64,000 nt of DNA from Cognatiluteimonas lumbrici (GCF_006476065.1 NZ_ML636798.1:602906-666905); one strand, 5' to 3'; shown: positions 23,590 to 33,061, counted from the first letter of the stretch. The notes: generated from the letters alone by a model not told the origin. Translations and numbers: made by a program.

Positions 23590-25180
23590 CGCCACCCTTG
23601 CCGCGTTCGCGGTAGCGCCGGATCAGCGCGTTGGTGGACGAATCGTGGCCGAGCGCGGCCCCGGGGTCCGCCAGCTCCGCTTCGGTCGTCTTCGCGAGTT
23701 GCTTGCCGAGCTCGACGCCCCACTGGTCGAAGCTGTCGATGTCCCAGATCGTGCCCTGCACGAACACGCTGTGTTCGTACAGCGCGACCAGCGCCCCCAG
23801 GGCGTGCGGCGTGAGGCGGTCGCCCAGCAGCGTGGTGCTCGGCCGGTTGCCCGCGAAATGGCGATGCGGTGGCAAGCCGGGATCCTGGCGCCCGAACGCG
23901 AGCGCCTCGCCCTGCGCGAACAGGTTGGCCATCAGCAGGTCGTGCTGCCCGGCCTCGCCCGCCAGCGGCTGGCAGAAGCCGATGAAGTCGCAGGCGACCA
24001 GCGGCGTGCCCTGGTGCAGCAACTGGTAGAACGAGTGCTGGCCATTGGTGCCCGGCTCGCCCCAGACCACCGGACAGGTGGCGTAGTCCACCGGTTCGCC
24101 GTCCACGGTGACCGACTTGCCGTTGCTCTCCATCGCGAGCTGCTGCAGGTAGGCCGGGAAGCGCGCCAGGTAATCGGCGTAGGGCAGCACCGCGTGCGAG
24201 CCGGCGCCGAGGAAGTTGGTGTTCCAGATCGCCAGCAGCCCGTGCAGCACCGGCAGGTTGCGCGCCATCGGCGCGCTGCGGAAATGCAGGTCCATCGCGT
24301 GGAAGCCGTCCAGCAGTTCCCGGAACCGCTCCGGCCCGATCGCGAGCATCGTGGACAGCCCGATCGCGGAGTCCATCGAGTAGCGCCCGCCGACCCAGTC
24401 CCAGAACCCGAACATGTTGTCCGGGTCGATGCCGAACGCGCGCACGCCCTCGGTGTTGGTGGAGACCGCGACGAAATGGCGCGCGACCGCGTCCTCGCCC
24501 AGCGCGGCCACGCACCAGGCGCGCGCGGCGCGTGCGTTGGCCAGGGTCTCCTGGGTGGTGAAGGTCTTGGAGCAGACGATGAACAGCGTCTCGCCCGGGT
24601 CGAGGTCGCGCACCGCCTCGTGGAAGTCGGCCGGGTCCACGTTGGACACGAAACGCAGGCACAGGTCGCGGCGGCTGTAGTGGCGGAGCGCCTGGTACGC
24701 CATCGCCGGCCCGAGGTCGGATCCACCGATGCCGATGTTGACGATGTTGCGGATGCGGCGGCCGTCTGCGCCGGTCCAGCGCCCGTCGCGCACGCGCTCG
24801 CTGAAGCCGGCCATGCGCCGCAGCACCGCATGCACCGCCGGCACCACGTCCTCGCCACCGGTGACGATGCGAGCGTCCTCCGGCGCGCGCAGCGCCACGT
24901 GCAGCGCGGCGCGGTCCTCGGTCGCGTTGACCACGGCGCCCTCGAACATCGCCTCGCGCCGCGCTTCCAGGCCGCGGGCCTCGGCGAGCGCGAACAGCAG
25001 GCGCAGGGTCTCGTCGTCCACGCGCTGCTTGGCGTAGTCCATGTACAGGCCGGCGCCTTCCGCGGCGAGGCGCTCGCCGCGGCCGGGATCGGCGTCGAAC
25101 AACCCGCGCAGGGTGCGGCCCCCGCTTGCCTCGGCGTGGCGCTGCAGCGCCTGCCATTCCGGCCGTGCGACCAGCCGCAT
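23576..25180 (-). CDS. pgi: Glucose-6-phosphate isomerase
   Basis: 534 residues. It interconverts glucose 6-phosphate and fructose 6-phosphate. Signatures: [20 protein letters not shown], the SIS-type [34 protein letters not shown] and, near the end, [13 protein letters not shown] chose ATG 25180 because GGAGG lies eight bases upstream; a TTG at 25186 overlapping the tal stop would add two residues. It is the last gene of the zwf-tal-pgi operon. Confidence 0.97.
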   Translation of the reverse strand: MRLVARPEWQALQRHAEASGGRTLRGLFDADPGRGERLAAEGAGLYMDYAKQRVDDETLRLLFALAEARGLEARREAMFEGAVVNATEDRAALHVALRAPEDARIVTGGEDVVPAVHAVLRRMAGFSERVRDGRWTGADGRRIRNIVNIGIGGSDLGPAMAYQALRHYSRRDLCLRFVSNVDPADFHEAVRDLDPGETLFIVCSKTFTTQETLANARAARAWCVAALGEDAVARHFVAVSTNTEGVRAFGIDPDNMFGFWDWVGGRYSMDSAIGLSTMLAIGPERFRELLDGFHAMDLHFRSAPMARNLPVLHGLLAIWNTNFLGAGSHAVLPYADYLARFPAYLQQLAMESNGKSVTVDGEPVDYATCPVVWGEPGTNGQHSFYQLLHQGTPLVACDFIGFCQPLAGEAGQHDLLMANLFAQGEALAFGRQDPGLPPHRHFAGNRPSTTLLGDRLTPHALGALVALYEHSVFVQGTIWDIDSFDQWGVELGKQLAKTTEAELADPGAALGHDSSTNALIRRYRERGKGGATNA

Positions 25181-25182
25181 GC

Positions 25183-26265
25183 TCAACCCTCCACCCGGCC
25201 GGCCTTCTCGTCGATCCGCGCGAGCAACTGGCGCCAGGACTTGACGAAGGCCTCGGCGCCCTCCTCTTGAAGGCGTTGCGCCAGCGCCGCGGTGTCCACG
25301 CCGGCGTCGGCGTAGCGCTGCAGGCGCTCGCGCGCGTCACCGCCGTCCACCGGCAGCACTGCGCCGGCGTCGCCGTGTTCGGCGAAGGCCTGCAGCGTCT
25401 TCGGCGGCATCGTGTTGATGGTGTCGGGTGCCGCGAGCGCCTCGATGTACAGCGTGTCCGGCGCCGACGGGTCCTTGGTGCTGGTGCTGGCCCACAGCAG
25501 GCGCTGCGGGTGCGCGCCGCGCGCTTCCAGGCCCTTCCAGCGCGGCGAGGCCAGTAACTCGCGATAGGCGCGGTAGCTGTCCATGCCCATGGCGATCCCG
25601 AGGCCGTTGCGCAGCTCCTCCGGCGCGCTGTCCGCGATCGCGCGGTCCCAGCGGCTGACGAACACCGAGGCGACCGATTCGACCACCGGGTCCAGGCCAT
25701 CGGCGAGGCGGCGCTCGATGCCGCGCAGGTAGGCCTCGGCCGAGGCCAGGTACTGTGCGGTCGAGAACAGCAGGGTCACGTTGATCGGCACGCCCTGGTA
25801 GATCGCCTCCTCGATCGCCTGGTTGCCGGCCGGCGTGCCCGGGATCTTGACGAACAGGTTGCGGCGTCCGGCCTGCGCGTGGATGCGCCGGGCGGCCTCG
25901 ACGCTGCCGGCGGCATCGTCAGCCAGCAGCGGCGAGACCTCCATGGACACCCAGCCGTCGACCCCGCCGGTGGCTTCGTGCACGGGCGCGAACAGGTCCG
26001 CGGCGCGGCGCAGGTCCTCCAGCGCCAGCTCCAGGAACAGCGCCTCGCCGGAGGCGCCGGCGCCGTGCTTCTCGCGGATGCCGGCGTCGTAGGCGTCGGA
26101 GCTGCCGATGGCCTCGTCGAAGATCGACGGATTAGAGGTCAAACCGGTCAGCCCGTACTCGGCGATCCAGCGTTCGAGGGTCCCGTCGTCCAGCATTTGC
26201 CGGGTGATGTTGTCCAGCCACAGGCTCTGGCCGATGGCGCGCAGTCGTTGCAGGTTCTGGTTCAT
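25183..26265 (-). CDS. tal: Transaldolase
   Basis: 360 residues, the longer bacterial class. It moves a dihydroxyacetone unit between sugar phosphates in the pentose-phosphate pathway. Motifs: [40 protein letters not shown], the Schiff-base lysine in [20 protein letters not shown] and [20 protein letters not shown]. It lies 31 bases after zwf and ends two bases before the pgi ATG. Confidence 0.96.
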   Translation of the reverse strand: MNQNLQRLRAIGQSLWLDNITRQMLDDGTLERWIAEYGLTGLTSNPSIFDEAIGSSDAYDAGIREKHGAGASGEALFLELALEDLRRAADLFAPVHEATGGVDGWVSMEVSPLLADDAAGSVEAARRIHAQAGRRNLFVKIPGTPAGNQAIEEAIYQGVPINVTLLFSTAQYLASAEAYLRGIERRLADGLDPVVESVASVFVSRWDRAIADSAPEELRNGLGIAMGMDSYRAYRELLASPRWKGLEARGAHPQRLLWASTSTKDPSAPDTLYIEALAAPDTINTMPPKTLQAFAEHGDAGAVLPVDGGDARERLQRYADAGVDTAALAQRLQEEGAEAFVKSWRQLLARIDEKAGRVEG

Positions 26266-26296
26266 TGCAATCCTCTTCCGATTCCTTCGATGCTGC

Positions 26297-27739
26297 TCAG
26301 CACGGCGCGCTCGATTCCTCGCGCGGATCGTGCCATGCATCGCCGGGGACCAGGGCACGGGCCGAAGGTGGCCCCCAGGTCCCGGGCTCATACGGTTCCA
26401 CCGGCGCTGGCAGGCCAAGCACCGGGTCCACCACTTCCCAGGCCGCCTCGACCGCGGCGTCGCGGGTGAACAGCGCGCCGTCGCCACGCAGCGCGTCGCC
26501 GAGCAGGCGCTCGTACGGCGGCGCGGCGCCCGCCGGCTGGTGGCGCGCGACCAGTTCCACGTCCTCGCCGCGCATCGCTTCCCCGTTGCGCTTGACCCGT
26601 GCGCCGATCGCGATCACCACCTCCGGTCCCAGGCGCAGGCGCACGTAGTTGGCGGACGGGGCGCCGCCATGCGCCCGCTGGTCCTCGTCGAAGATCGCCA
26701 GCGGCGGCTGCTTGAAGTTGACCACCACCTCGGTGGCGGTGATCGGCAGGCGCTTGCCGGCGCGGATGTAGAACGGCACCCCGGCCCAGCGCCAGGTGTC
26801 GATCCCGAGCTTGAGCGCGACGTAGGTCTCGACGTTCGAGTCGCCGGCCACCCCTGGTTCGTCGCGGTAGCCACGGAACTGGCCGCGCACCACGTGGCGC
26901 GGGTCGAGCGGCTTCATCGCCCGGAACAGGCGCAGCTTCTCGGACTGGACCGCGGCCGCATCGTCGTCGATCGGCGCGTCCATCGCCAGCAGCGAGACCA
27001 CCTGCAGCAGGTGGTTCTGGACCACGTCGCGGATGGCGCCGACGTCGTCGTAGAAGCTGCCCCGCCCCTGCACGCCGAACGCCTCGGCCATCGTGACCTG
27101 CACGTTGTCCACGTAGTTGCGGTTCCAGAGCGGCTCGAGGAAGGCGTTGGCGAAGCGGAAATACAGCAGGTTCTGCACCGCTTCCTTGCCCAGGTAATGG
27201 TCGATGCGGAAGATCGCCTCCTCGTCGAACACCGCATGGATTGCGCGGTTGAGCTCGCGTGCCGAGGCCAGGTCGCGGCCGAACGGCTTCTCCACCACCA
27301 CCCGCGCCCCTTCGGCGCAGCCGGAGGCGCCGAGGCCCTCCACCACGGTGGCGAACAGCGCCGGCGGGATCGCCAGGTAGTGCAGCGGGCGCCTGGCGCC
27401 GGCGGCGTCGAGCTCGCGCCTGAGCGCGGCGAAGGTCGCCGGGTCGCGGTAGTCGCCGTCGAGGTAGCGCAGGTTGGCGGCCAGGCGCGCGAAGGCGGCC
27501 TCGTCGAGCGGCGCATCGGACTCCATCAGCGCCTTGCGCACGTGCTCGCGCAGGGTGTCGGTGTCCCAGCCGGCGCGGGCCACCCCGATCACCGGCATGT
27601 CGAGCGCGCCGTCGCGCGACAGCGCCTGCAGCGCCGGGTAGATCTTCTTGTGCGCCAGGTCGCCGGTGGCCCCGAAGAACACCAGCGCGTCCGACGCCGT
27701 GCCGGGCCGGTCGCCGGCGCGCTCGCCATCCCCGTTCAA
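26297..27739 (-). CDS. zwf: Glucose-6-phosphate 1-dehydrogenase
   Basis: 480 residues from a TTG at 27739, chosen because GGGAG lies seven bases upstream and the family N-terminus follows ([24 protein letters not shown]-binding). An in-frame ATG further up would read through a REP-like palindrome and is rejected. The active site is [20 protein letters not shown]. It makes 6-phosphogluconolactone and NADPH. It is first in the zwf-tal-pgi operon; no lactonase gene is next to it. Confidence 0.96.
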   Translation of the reverse strand: MNGDGERAGDRPGTASDALVFFGATGDLAHKKIYPALQALSRDGALDMPVIGVARAGWDTDTLREHVRKALMESDAPLDEAAFARLAANLRYLDGDYRDPATFAALRRELDAAGARRPLHYLAIPPALFATVVEGLGASGCAEGARVVVEKPFGRDLASARELNRAIHAVFDEEAIFRIDHYLGKEAVQNLLYFRFANAFLEPLWNRNYVDNVQVTMAEAFGVQGRGSFYDDVGAIRDVVQNHLLQVVSLLAMDAPIDDDAAAVQSEKLRLFRAMKPLDPRHVVRGQFRGYRDEPGVAGDSNVETYVALKLGIDTWRWAGVPFYIRAGKRLPITATEVVVNFKQPPLAIFDEDQRAHGGAPSANYVRLRLGPEVVIAIGARVKRNGEAMRGEDVELVARHQPAGAAPPYERLLGDALRGDGALFTRDAAVEAAWEVVDPVLGLPAPVEPYEPGTWGPPSARALVPGDAWHDPREESSAPC

Positions 27740-27810
27740 TGCATGCTCCCTGTCCTTGGAGAACGCATAGTCATACCAGATCGGCCATGAGGCGGATGTG
27801 CCAAAACCAA

Positions 27811-27864
27811 TGTGGGAGCGGCGGAAGCCGCGATATCGCCATCGCGGCTCCCGCCGCTCCCACA
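27811..27864. repeat. REP-like inverted pair upstream of zwf
   Basis: 24-bp arms (27811-27834, 27841-27864) with one mismatch and a 6-base loop. The arm begins TGTGGGAGCGGCGGAAGCCG, the same family as the element next to dnaJ. It sits between the OmpA-like lipoprotein stop and the zwf start and would form a strong hairpin on either strand. Confidence 0.9.
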
Positions 27865-27889
27865 AAGGGAAGCGACGCTGGCATACGAC

Positions 27890-28567
27890 TTACCCGGTGA
27901 TCGGGACGATCGTGATCTCCACGCGGCGGTTCTGCGCGCGGCCGGCGTCGGTGCTGTTGCTCGCGATCGGGCGCGACTCGCCGGCGCCGACCACGATCAT
28001 GCGCTGCATGCTGACGCCGCGGCTCGACAGGTAGTTGGCGACCGAGCGGGCGCGCTGCTCGGACAGCGTCTGGTTGTAGGCGTCGGTGCCGACGCTGTCG
28101 GTGTGGCCGGCCACCTCGATCACGGTCTGGTTGTACTCGTTGAGGGTGTCGGCGACGTTGTTCAGCACCGGATAGAACTGCGACTGCAGGTTCGAGCTGT
28201 CGAACGCGAAGGTGATGTTGCCCGGCATGTTCAGGGTGATGTTGTCGCCCTGGCGGACCACGTCCACGCCGGTGCCGGCGAGCTCGCGGCGCAGCGCGGC
28301 CTCCTGGCGGTCCTGGTAGGCGCCGATGCCCGCGCCGGCCAGTGCGCCGACGCCGGCGCCGACCATCGCGCGCTGGCGGCGCTCGACCGCGTCGTCGCCG
28401 GTCAGCAGGCCGGCCACCGCGCCGATGCCCGCGCCGATCAGGGCACCGGTGCGGGTGCGGTTGGGATCGTTGGGATCGCTGGTCTGGCCGGTGTAGGTGG
28501 CGCAGCCGGCAAGCATGACGGCGCCCGCGAGCGCGGCGCACAGGCCGGTGGTGTGGAGCTTGTTCAT
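27890..28567 (-). CDS. OmpA-family lipoprotein with glycine-zipper segment
   Basis: 225 residues from ATG 28567, which has AAGGAGA upstream. The signal peptide ends in the lipobox MLAGC, so it is a lipoprotein. A glycine-zipper region follows (GALIGAGIGAVAGLLTG, then GAGVGALAGAGIGAYQD). The C-terminal OmpA domain (about 110-220) binds peptidoglycan through GHTDSVGTDAYNQTLSEQRA and RAQNRRVEI. It probably ties the outer membrane to the cell wall, like YiaD. It is a single gene with its own leader. Confidence 0.92.
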   Translation of the reverse strand: MNKLHTTGLCAALAGAVMLAGCATYTGQTSDPNDPNRTRTGALIGAGIGAVAGLLTGDDAVERRQRAMVGAGVGALAGAGIGAYQDRQEAALRRELAGTGVDVVRQGDNITLNMPGNITFAFDSSNLQSQFYPVLNNVADTLNEYNQTVIEVAGHTDSVGTDAYNQTLSEQRARSVANYLSSRGVSMQRMIVVGAGESRPIASNSTDAGRAQNRRVEITIVPITG

Positions 28568-28688
28568 GGGCTTCTCCTTGGGTGGGAAAACGGTCCCGGG
28601 GTCGGACCTGAATACGCACGCCAAGGTAACCACGGAAGCGTCGCCGGGCGGTGATGGCAGGGGGCTCGTGTTTAGCCGCCGGTCGGGT

Positions 28689-29813
28689 TCATGCCGTCGG
28701 ACCGCCGCCCAGGTAAATGCGCGGGATCCGCTCGTTGAGGCCGGTCAGGATCTCGTAGGGAATGGTCCCCGCCGCCTCGGCCACGGCCTCGACACCGATG
28801 GCCTCCCCGCCCTGCCGCCCGACCAGGACCACCTCGTCCTCGTTGAACGCGCTGTCCTGGCCGATGTCCACCATGAACTGGTCCATGCACACGCGCCCGG
28901 CGATCGGGCGGCGGCGGCCACCGACCAGTACCTCGCCGCGCGAGGACAGCGCGCGCGGCCAGCCGTCGCCGTAGCCGACCGGCACCGTCACCACGCGGGT
29001 GTCGCGCCGGGGTGCCCAGGTCGCGCCATAGCTCACCGGGCTGCCCGCGCGCACGACCTTGAAGTAGACCACCTGGGAGACCAGCGACAGCGCCGGCCGC
29101 AACGCCAGCGGACGCGCGCTCGCCGGGTCGGGCTGCACCCCGTACAGCGCGATCCCGGGCCGCACGAGGTCCAGCCAGGTCTCCGGGAAGTGCAGCACGC
29201 CGCCGGAGTTGGCCAGGTGTCGCAGCGGCATCGGCGCGCCCAGGCGCTCGAAGTGCGCGCAGGCCTCGGCAAAGCGCTCCACCTGCAGCGCGGTCATCGG
29301 CGAGGCCGGATCGTCGGCGCAGGCCAGGTGCGAGTAGACGCCCTTGATCGTGCACCAGGGCGAGGCCACGGCCGCCTCGATGAAGGGCCGGCACGAATAG
29401 CTGTGCACGCCGATCCGCTCCATGCCGGTGTCCACCTTGAGGTGCACCACGGCCTTGCGCCCGAGCGCTTCGGCCGCGGCCTCGACCTGGCGCAGCTTGG
29501 CGATCGAGGACACGGTGATCTCGAGGTCGTGCTCGAGGAAGCCGGTGAGCTGGGGGCCGAACAGGCCGCCGAGCACCAGGATCGGGACGCGCACGCCGGC
29601 CTGGCGCAGGGCGATGCCCTCCTCCAGGAAGGCGACGCCGAGCTGGTCGATGCCTTGCGCCTGCAGGTGCAGGGCCACGGGGACGAGGCCGTGGCCGTAG
29701 GCATTCGCCTTGACGATGCCCATGACCGGAACCCCCACCCGGCCGCGGACCGCGGCGAGGTTGTGGCCGATGGCGTCGAGGTCGACGAGGATCCGGGTAG
29801 GCCGTTGGCTCAT
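28689..29813 (-). CDS. alr: Alanine racemase
   Basis: 374 residues. A PLP enzyme that makes D-alanine for peptidoglycan. The PLP lysine is in VMGIVKANAYGHGLVPVAL. The second catalytic base is the Tyr in GSPVSYGATWAP, and CMDQFMVDIG is conserved near the C-terminus. The ATG at 29813 has no Shine-Dalgarno but has a near-consensus -10, TACAAT, six bases upstream. It lies downstream of dnaB, from which it is separated by a gap full of palindromes. Confidence 0.97.
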   Translation of the reverse strand: MSQRPTRILVDLDAIGHNLAAVRGRVGVPVMGIVKANAYGHGLVPVALHLQAQGIDQLGVAFLEEGIALRQAGVRVPILVLGGLFGPQLTGFLEHDLEITVSSIAKLRQVEAAAEALGRKAVVHLKVDTGMERIGVHSYSCRPFIEAAVASPWCTIKGVYSHLACADDPASPMTALQVERFAEACAHFERLGAPMPLRHLANSGGVLHFPETWLDLVRPGIALYGVQPDPASARPLALRPALSLVSQVVYFKVVRAGSPVSYGATWAPRRDTRVVTVPVGYGDGWPRALSSRGEVLVGGRRRPIAGRVCMDQFMVDIGQDSAFNEDEVVLVGRQGGEAIGVEAVAEAAGTIPYEILTGLNERIPRIYLGGGPTA

Positions 29814-29819
29814 CCGACG

Positions 29820-29825
29820 ATTGTA
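29820..29825 (-). promoter_or_regulatory. Candidate alr -10 (leaderless type)
   Basis: TACAAT on the minus strand, six bases before the alr ATG. No ribosome binding site lies between. The -35 is weak. Confidence 0.5.
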
Positions 29826-29851
29826 GGGCCGGCTTCGGGGTGGGCGCTCCC

Positions 29852-29923
29852 GCGGGAAAGGCGGTGCCCCTGCCCTCCTCCAGAGCGTTTTGAGTCGTCG
29901 GTCAGGGGCACCGCCTTTCCCGC
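29852..29923. repeat. Large palindrome A in the alr-dnaB gap
   Basis: Perfect 21-bp arms at 29852-29872 and 29903-29923 (arm begins GCGGGAAAGGCGGTGCCCCT) with a 30-base loop. Its sequence differs from the GTGG/GTAG REP-like elements elsewhere in the window. Confidence 0.9.
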
Positions 29924-29932
29924 TACGCTCCG

Positions 29933-29966
29933 CCGGCACTCGAAGCCTGTGGCTTCTTGTTGCCGG
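29933..29966. repeat. Nested hairpin between the two large palindromes
   Basis: Inner arms GAAGCC (29942-29947) and GGCTTC (29951-29956) lie inside outer arms CCGGCA (29933-29938) and TGCCGG (29961-29966). Confidence 0.6.
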
Positions 29967-29993
29967 AGGCACGCTATCCGCTTGTGAACGCGC

Positions 29994-30079
29994 TGCCGGG
30001 TGGGGTAGCCCTTTGGGCGAAATCAAGGAGGAGGCCGAAGGCCGGGGGACATTCGCCCAAAGGGCTACCCCACCCGGCA
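29994..30079. repeat. Large palindrome B in the alr-dnaB gap
   Basis: Perfect 28-bp arms at 29994-30021 and 30052-30079 (arm begins TGCCGGGTGGGGTAGCCCTT) with a 30-base loop that contains GGCCGAAGGCC. With palindrome A it fills most of the 293 bases between alr and dnaB; no gene is seen there. Confidence 0.92.
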
Positions 30080-30106
30080 AGAAGCGCCCACCCGAAGAGT
30101 CGCGCG

Positions 30107-31513
30107 TTACTCGAAGCTGCCGATGGAGTCGTGGGCGAGGTTGTCGAAGCGGGTGTACTCGCCGAAGAACTTGAGCTTGATCGAGCCCGTGGGGCCGTTT
30201 CGCTGCTTGCCGATGATGATCTCGGCCAGTCCCTTGTCCGGCGAATTCTCCTTGTTGTAGTACTCGTCGCGGTAGATGAAGACGATCACGTCCGCGTCCT
30301 GCTCGATGGCGCCGGACTCGCGCAGGTCGGCCATCATCGGGCGCTTGTCGGTGCGCGTCTCCAGCGAGCGGTTGAGCTGCGACAGCGCGATCACCGGGAC
30401 GTTGAGCTCCTTGGCCAGGCCCTTGAGCGAGCGCGAGATCTCCGAGATCTCGGTGGCGCGGTTCTCGTTGTTGCCGGGGACGGCCATGAGCTGCAGGTAG
30501 TCGATCACGATCAGCCCGAGCCCGTGCTCCTTCTTGATCCGGCGCGCCTTGGCGCGCAGCTTCTCTGGCGACAGCGCCGGCTCGTCGTCGATGAAGATCC
30601 TGGCCTCGCGCAGCAGCCGGATGGCGCTAGTCACCCGGCTCCAGTCCTCGTCCTCGAGCTGGCCGGTGCGCAGGCGGGTGGCGTTGATCCGGCCGACCGA
30701 GGAGATCAGGCGCAGCGCGAGCTGGCTGGCCGACATTTCCATCGAGAAGATCGCGACCGGCTGCTTCGACTTCATGGCCGCGTACTCGGCCATGTTCAGC
30801 GCCAGCGTGGTTTTTCCCATGCTCGGCCTGGCCGCGAGGATCAGCAGGTCGGTCGGCTGCAGGCCGGCGGTCATCTCGTCGAACTCGGTGTAGCCGGTCG
30901 GCAGGCCGGTGACGTTGCCGCCGCTCTCGAAGCGCTTCTGCAGCACGTCGAAGGCCTCGGCCAGCGCGCTGTGCACGGACACGTAGTCCATGCGCCCGCG
31001 GGCGCTGTGCTCGGCGATGGCGAGCACGCTGGACTCGGCCGCGTCCAGGATCTCGCGGGTCTCGCGCCCGTCCGGCTGGAAGCCGTCGTTGACGATCCCG
31101 GTGCCGACCTCGATCAGCTGCCGCAGCACCGCCTTGTCGCGAACGATCTCGGCATAGGCGGTGATGTTGGCGGCAGAGGGCGTGGTGCTGGCCAGCTCGA
31201 CCAGGTAGCCGCCGCCGGCGACCAGCTCGGCCTGGCCCATGGACTCGAACCACTCGCCGAGGGTGACCGCGTCGTAGGGCCGGTTCTTCTCGGCCAGCTC
31301 GCGGATGGCGCGGAAGATGAGCTGGTGGTCGCGGCGGTAGAAGTCGTCGTCGGTGACGATGTCGGCGATGCGGTCGAAGGCATCGGGCGACAGCATCAGC
31401 CCGCCCAGCACGGCCTGCTCGGCCTCGACCGACTGCGGCGGCAGGCGGAGCTGCTCGACCCGGCTTTCGTTGTGTCCCTGGAACTCTGCGCGGAACCCCT
31501 GGCGTGCGCTCAT
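30107..31513 (-). CDS. dnaB: Replicative DNA helicase DnaB
   Basis: 468 residues from ATG 31513 (MSARQGFRAEFQG), matching the Xanthomonas N-terminus; an ATG at 31579 would add 22 less likely residues. The N-terminal collar domain has VPPQ-like LPPQSVEAEQAVLGGLML. The RecA-like motor has Walker A ARPSMGKTTLALNMAEYAA, Walker B LIVIDYLQLM and SRSLKGLAKELNVPVIALSQ. It unwinds DNA ahead of the replisome. No intein is present. A perfect DnaA box lies 116 bases upstream. Confidence 0.98.
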   Translation of the reverse strand: MSARQGFRAEFQGHNESRVEQLRLPPQSVEAEQAVLGGLMLSPDAFDRIADIVTDDDFYRRDHQLIFRAIRELAEKNRPYDAVTLGEWFESMGQAELVAGGGYLVELASTTPSAANITAYAEIVRDKAVLRQLIEVGTGIVNDGFQPDGRETREILDAAESSVLAIAEHSARGRMDYVSVHSALAEAFDVLQKRFESGGNVTGLPTGYTEFDEMTAGLQPTDLLILAARPSMGKTTLALNMAEYAAMKSKQPVAIFSMEMSASQLALRLISSVGRINATRLRTGQLEDEDWSRVTSAIRLLREARIFIDDEPALSPEKLRAKARRIKKEHGLGLIVIDYLQLMAVPGNNENRATEISEISRSLKGLAKELNVPVIALSQLNRSLETRTDKRPMMADLRESGAIEQDADVIVFIYRDEYYNKENSPDKGLAEIIIGKQRNGPTGSIKLKFFGEYTRFDNLAHDSIGSFE

Positions 31514-31628
31514 CAGCGATGCAACTCCCCTGGCCGGACCGTCGCGGCGATCCTGTTGTTGTTGTGTGCCGATCGTCATCGTAGTCGGGCCTGCCCCACA
31601 GTGGTTGCAGATAACTCTGTCGCCAACC

Positions 31629-31637
31629 TGTGGATAA
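31629..31637 (-). promoter_or_regulatory. Consensus DnaA box upstream of dnaB
   Basis: TTATCCACA on the minus strand, in the same orientation as dnaB. A related sequence, TTGCAGATAA, is nearby at about 31605-31614 on the plus strand. One perfect site is not an origin; a regulatory site is the more modest reading. Confidence 0.5.
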
Positions 31638-31665
31638 CCCCGACCCGTTGCACAGGCTGAGACTC

Positions 31666-31690
31666 ACGCCAAAAGAACACGCCAAAAGAA
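31666..31690. repeat. Short tandem repeat before the rplI terminator
   Basis: ACGCCAAAAGAA occurs at 31666-31677 and 31679-31690, period 13. On the minus strand the copies are T-rich and follow the terminator stem, giving two TTCTTTTGGC tracts in a row. Confidence 0.7.
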
Positions 31691-31712
31691 TCGGGCGCCT
31701 CGTGGGCGCCCG
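31683..31712 (-). terminator. Rho-independent terminator of rpsF-rpsR-rplI
   Basis: On the minus strand an 8-bp stem CGGGCGCC/GGCGCCCG (31705-31712 with 31692-31699) and a 5-base loop are followed by ATTCTTTT. It lies 26 bases after the rplI stop. Confidence 0.8.
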
Positions 31713-31738
31713 TTCGGGTGTCGCGATGTCGCGGGGAC

Positions 31739-32194
31739 TCAGGCCGGCTCGGCCTCGACGATCACCTTGACCGGCACTTCGACGTCCGCGTGCAGATGCA
31801 GCATGACGTTGTACTCGCCGACCTGGCGGATCGCGCCCTCGCCCATCACCACCTCGGACTTGCCGACCTCGGTGCCGCGCTTGGTCAGCGCCTCGGCGAT
31901 CTCGCGCGGGCCGACCGAGCCGTACAGCTTGCCCTCGGTCGAGGCGTTGGCGTAGATCGTGACCGACGCTTCCTCGCCCAGGCTGGCCTTGCGCTGCTCG
32001 GCCTCGCCCAACAGGGCCTGCGCCTTGGCCTCGTACTCGGCGCGACGGGTCTCGAACTCGGCCAGGTTGGCGGCGGTGGCCGGCACCGCCTTGCCCTGCG
32101 GCACCAGGAAATTGCGGCCGTAGCCCGGCTTCACCGTGACCTTGTCGCCCAGGTTGCCCAGGTTGGTCACTTTCTGCAGGAGGATCAGTTCCAT
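31739..32194 (-). CDS. rplI: 50S ribosomal protein L9
   Basis: 151 residues, normal length. It starts [19 protein letters not shown] with the N-terminal RNA-binding domain [15 protein letters not shown] long connecting helix follows (about 40-75), then a C-terminal domain that binds 23S rRNA near L1. AGGAACC precedes the ATG. It is the last gene of rpsF-rpsR-rplI and is followed by a clear terminator. Confidence 0.98.
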   Translation of the reverse strand: MELILLQKVTNLGNLGDKVTVKPGYGRNFLVPQGKAVPATAANLAEFETRRAEYEAKAQALLGEAEQRKASLGEEASVTIYANASTEGKLYGSVGPREIAEALTKRGTEVGKSEVVMGEGAIRQVGEYNVMLHLHADVEVPVKVIVEAEPA

Positions 32195-32254
32195 TTCTAT
32201 CGGTTCCTATTCGTTAGCGGCGCGGGGCGCCGCAACAGCTGCTGTCCGAACGGA

Positions 32255-32485
32255 TCAGGCGTTGTGGTTGTCGGTGTACGGAATCAGGGCCAGATAACGC
32301 GCGCGCTTGACGGCGGTGGCGAGCTGGCGCTGGTAGCGCGACTTGGTGCCGGTGATGCGGCTGGGGACGATCTTGCCGGTCTCGGTCAGGTTTTGGCGCA
32401 GGGTGTTGAGATCCTTGTAATCGATCTCCTTGACGCCCTCGGCGGTGAACTTGCAGTACTTGCGGCGGCGGAAGAACTTGGACAT
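32255..32485 (-). CDS. rpsR: 30S ribosomal protein S18
   Basis: 76 residues. Family landmarks are [20 protein letters not shown] and [20 protein letters not shown]. It pairs with S6 on the small-subunit platform. GGAGCAC precedes the ATG. It lies 23 bases after rpsF. Confidence 0.99.
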   Translation of the reverse strand: MSKFFRRRKYCKFTAEGVKEIDYKDLNTLRQNLTETGKIVPSRITGTKSRYQRQLATAVKRARYLALIPYTDNHNA

Positions 32486-32508
32486 GGGTGTGCTCCTAAA
32501 GGGCGGGC

Positions 32509-32946
32509 TCAGGCGGCTTCGGCGTTGTCGTCGGACTTGTCGTCCGCGTCGCCGTCACCGTCGCTGCTGCTGTCGTCGTCGCGGCGCGGGCGACGCTCAC
32601 CGCGCTCGGGCTTGTCGCCCTTCTCGTCCTTGTTCTTCATGATCAGCGACTGCTCGGTCACGGCCTCGTCGCGGCGGATGACCAGGTGGCGCAGGATCGC
32701 GTCGTTGAAGCGGAAGGTCTCGACCAGCTCGTTGAGCACGGCCTGGTCGGTCTCGATGTTGAACAGGACGTAGTGGGCCTTGACCAGGTTGTCGATCGGG
32801 TAGGCCAGCTGGCGACGGCCCCAGTCCTCGAGGCGGTGGATCTTGCCGTTGCCGCCCTCGATCAGCGCCTTGTAGCGCTCGATCATCGCGGGCACCTGCT
32901 CGCTCTGGTCCGGGTGGACCAGGAACACGATCTCGTAATGACGCAT
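32509..32946 (-). CDS. rpsF: 30S ribosomal protein S6
   Basis: 145 residues. The core (1-100) reads [39 protein letters not shown] and ends with the helix [20 protein letters not shown]. The C-terminal tail is long, charged and Asp/Ser-rich ([18 protein letters not shown]), as in other gammaproteobacteria where RimK may add glutamates. AAGGAAACGACA precedes the ATG. It heads the operon and has a 90-base structured leader. Confidence 0.98.
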   Translation of the reverse strand: MRHYEIVFLVHPDQSEQVPAMIERYKALIEGGNGKIHRLEDWGRRQLAYPIDNLVKAHYVLFNIETDQAVLNELVETFRFNDAILRHLVIRRDEAVTEQSLIMKNKDEKGDKPERGERRPRRDDDSSSDGDGDADDKSDDNAEAA

Positions 32947-33044
32947 TGTCGTTTCCTTGTGGATGTCGGCCGGTGGCCCGGCCAGGCAGCCCCCCGGCGG
33001 CGCCGGTGGAGCAAGGGTCTCCCCGAAGGGAGCCGGGCATTATA
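32947..33044 (-). promoter_or_regulatory. rpsF promoter and structured leader
   Basis: A perfect -10, TATAAT (33039-33044 on the minus strand), lies about 95 bases before rpsF. The leader begins with a CUCCC-UUCG-GGGAG hairpin, followed by GC-rich helices containing CACCGGCGCC and CCACCGGCC. In many bacteria the S6:S18 complex binds a CCG-containing leader motif to repress its own mRNA; whether this leader forms that motif is inference. Confidence 0.5.
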
Positions 33045-33061
33045 AAGGAATTTCGAGGCTT

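Noticed and set aside
27740-27865. A longer N-terminus for zwf starting with MWERREPRW
   Set aside because: It is read from the REP-like palindrome and has no homology to G6PD; the TTG at 27739 has a good ribosome binding site.
29814-30080. An upstream extension of alr
   Set aside because: It is translated from the large palindromes; the conserved alanine racemase start MSQRPTRILVDLDAIGHN is at 29813 with a -10 in front.
31605-31637. A chromosomal replication origin near dnaB
   Set aside because: Only one perfect DnaA box and no AT-rich unwinding region or dnaA/dnaN neighbours are present.
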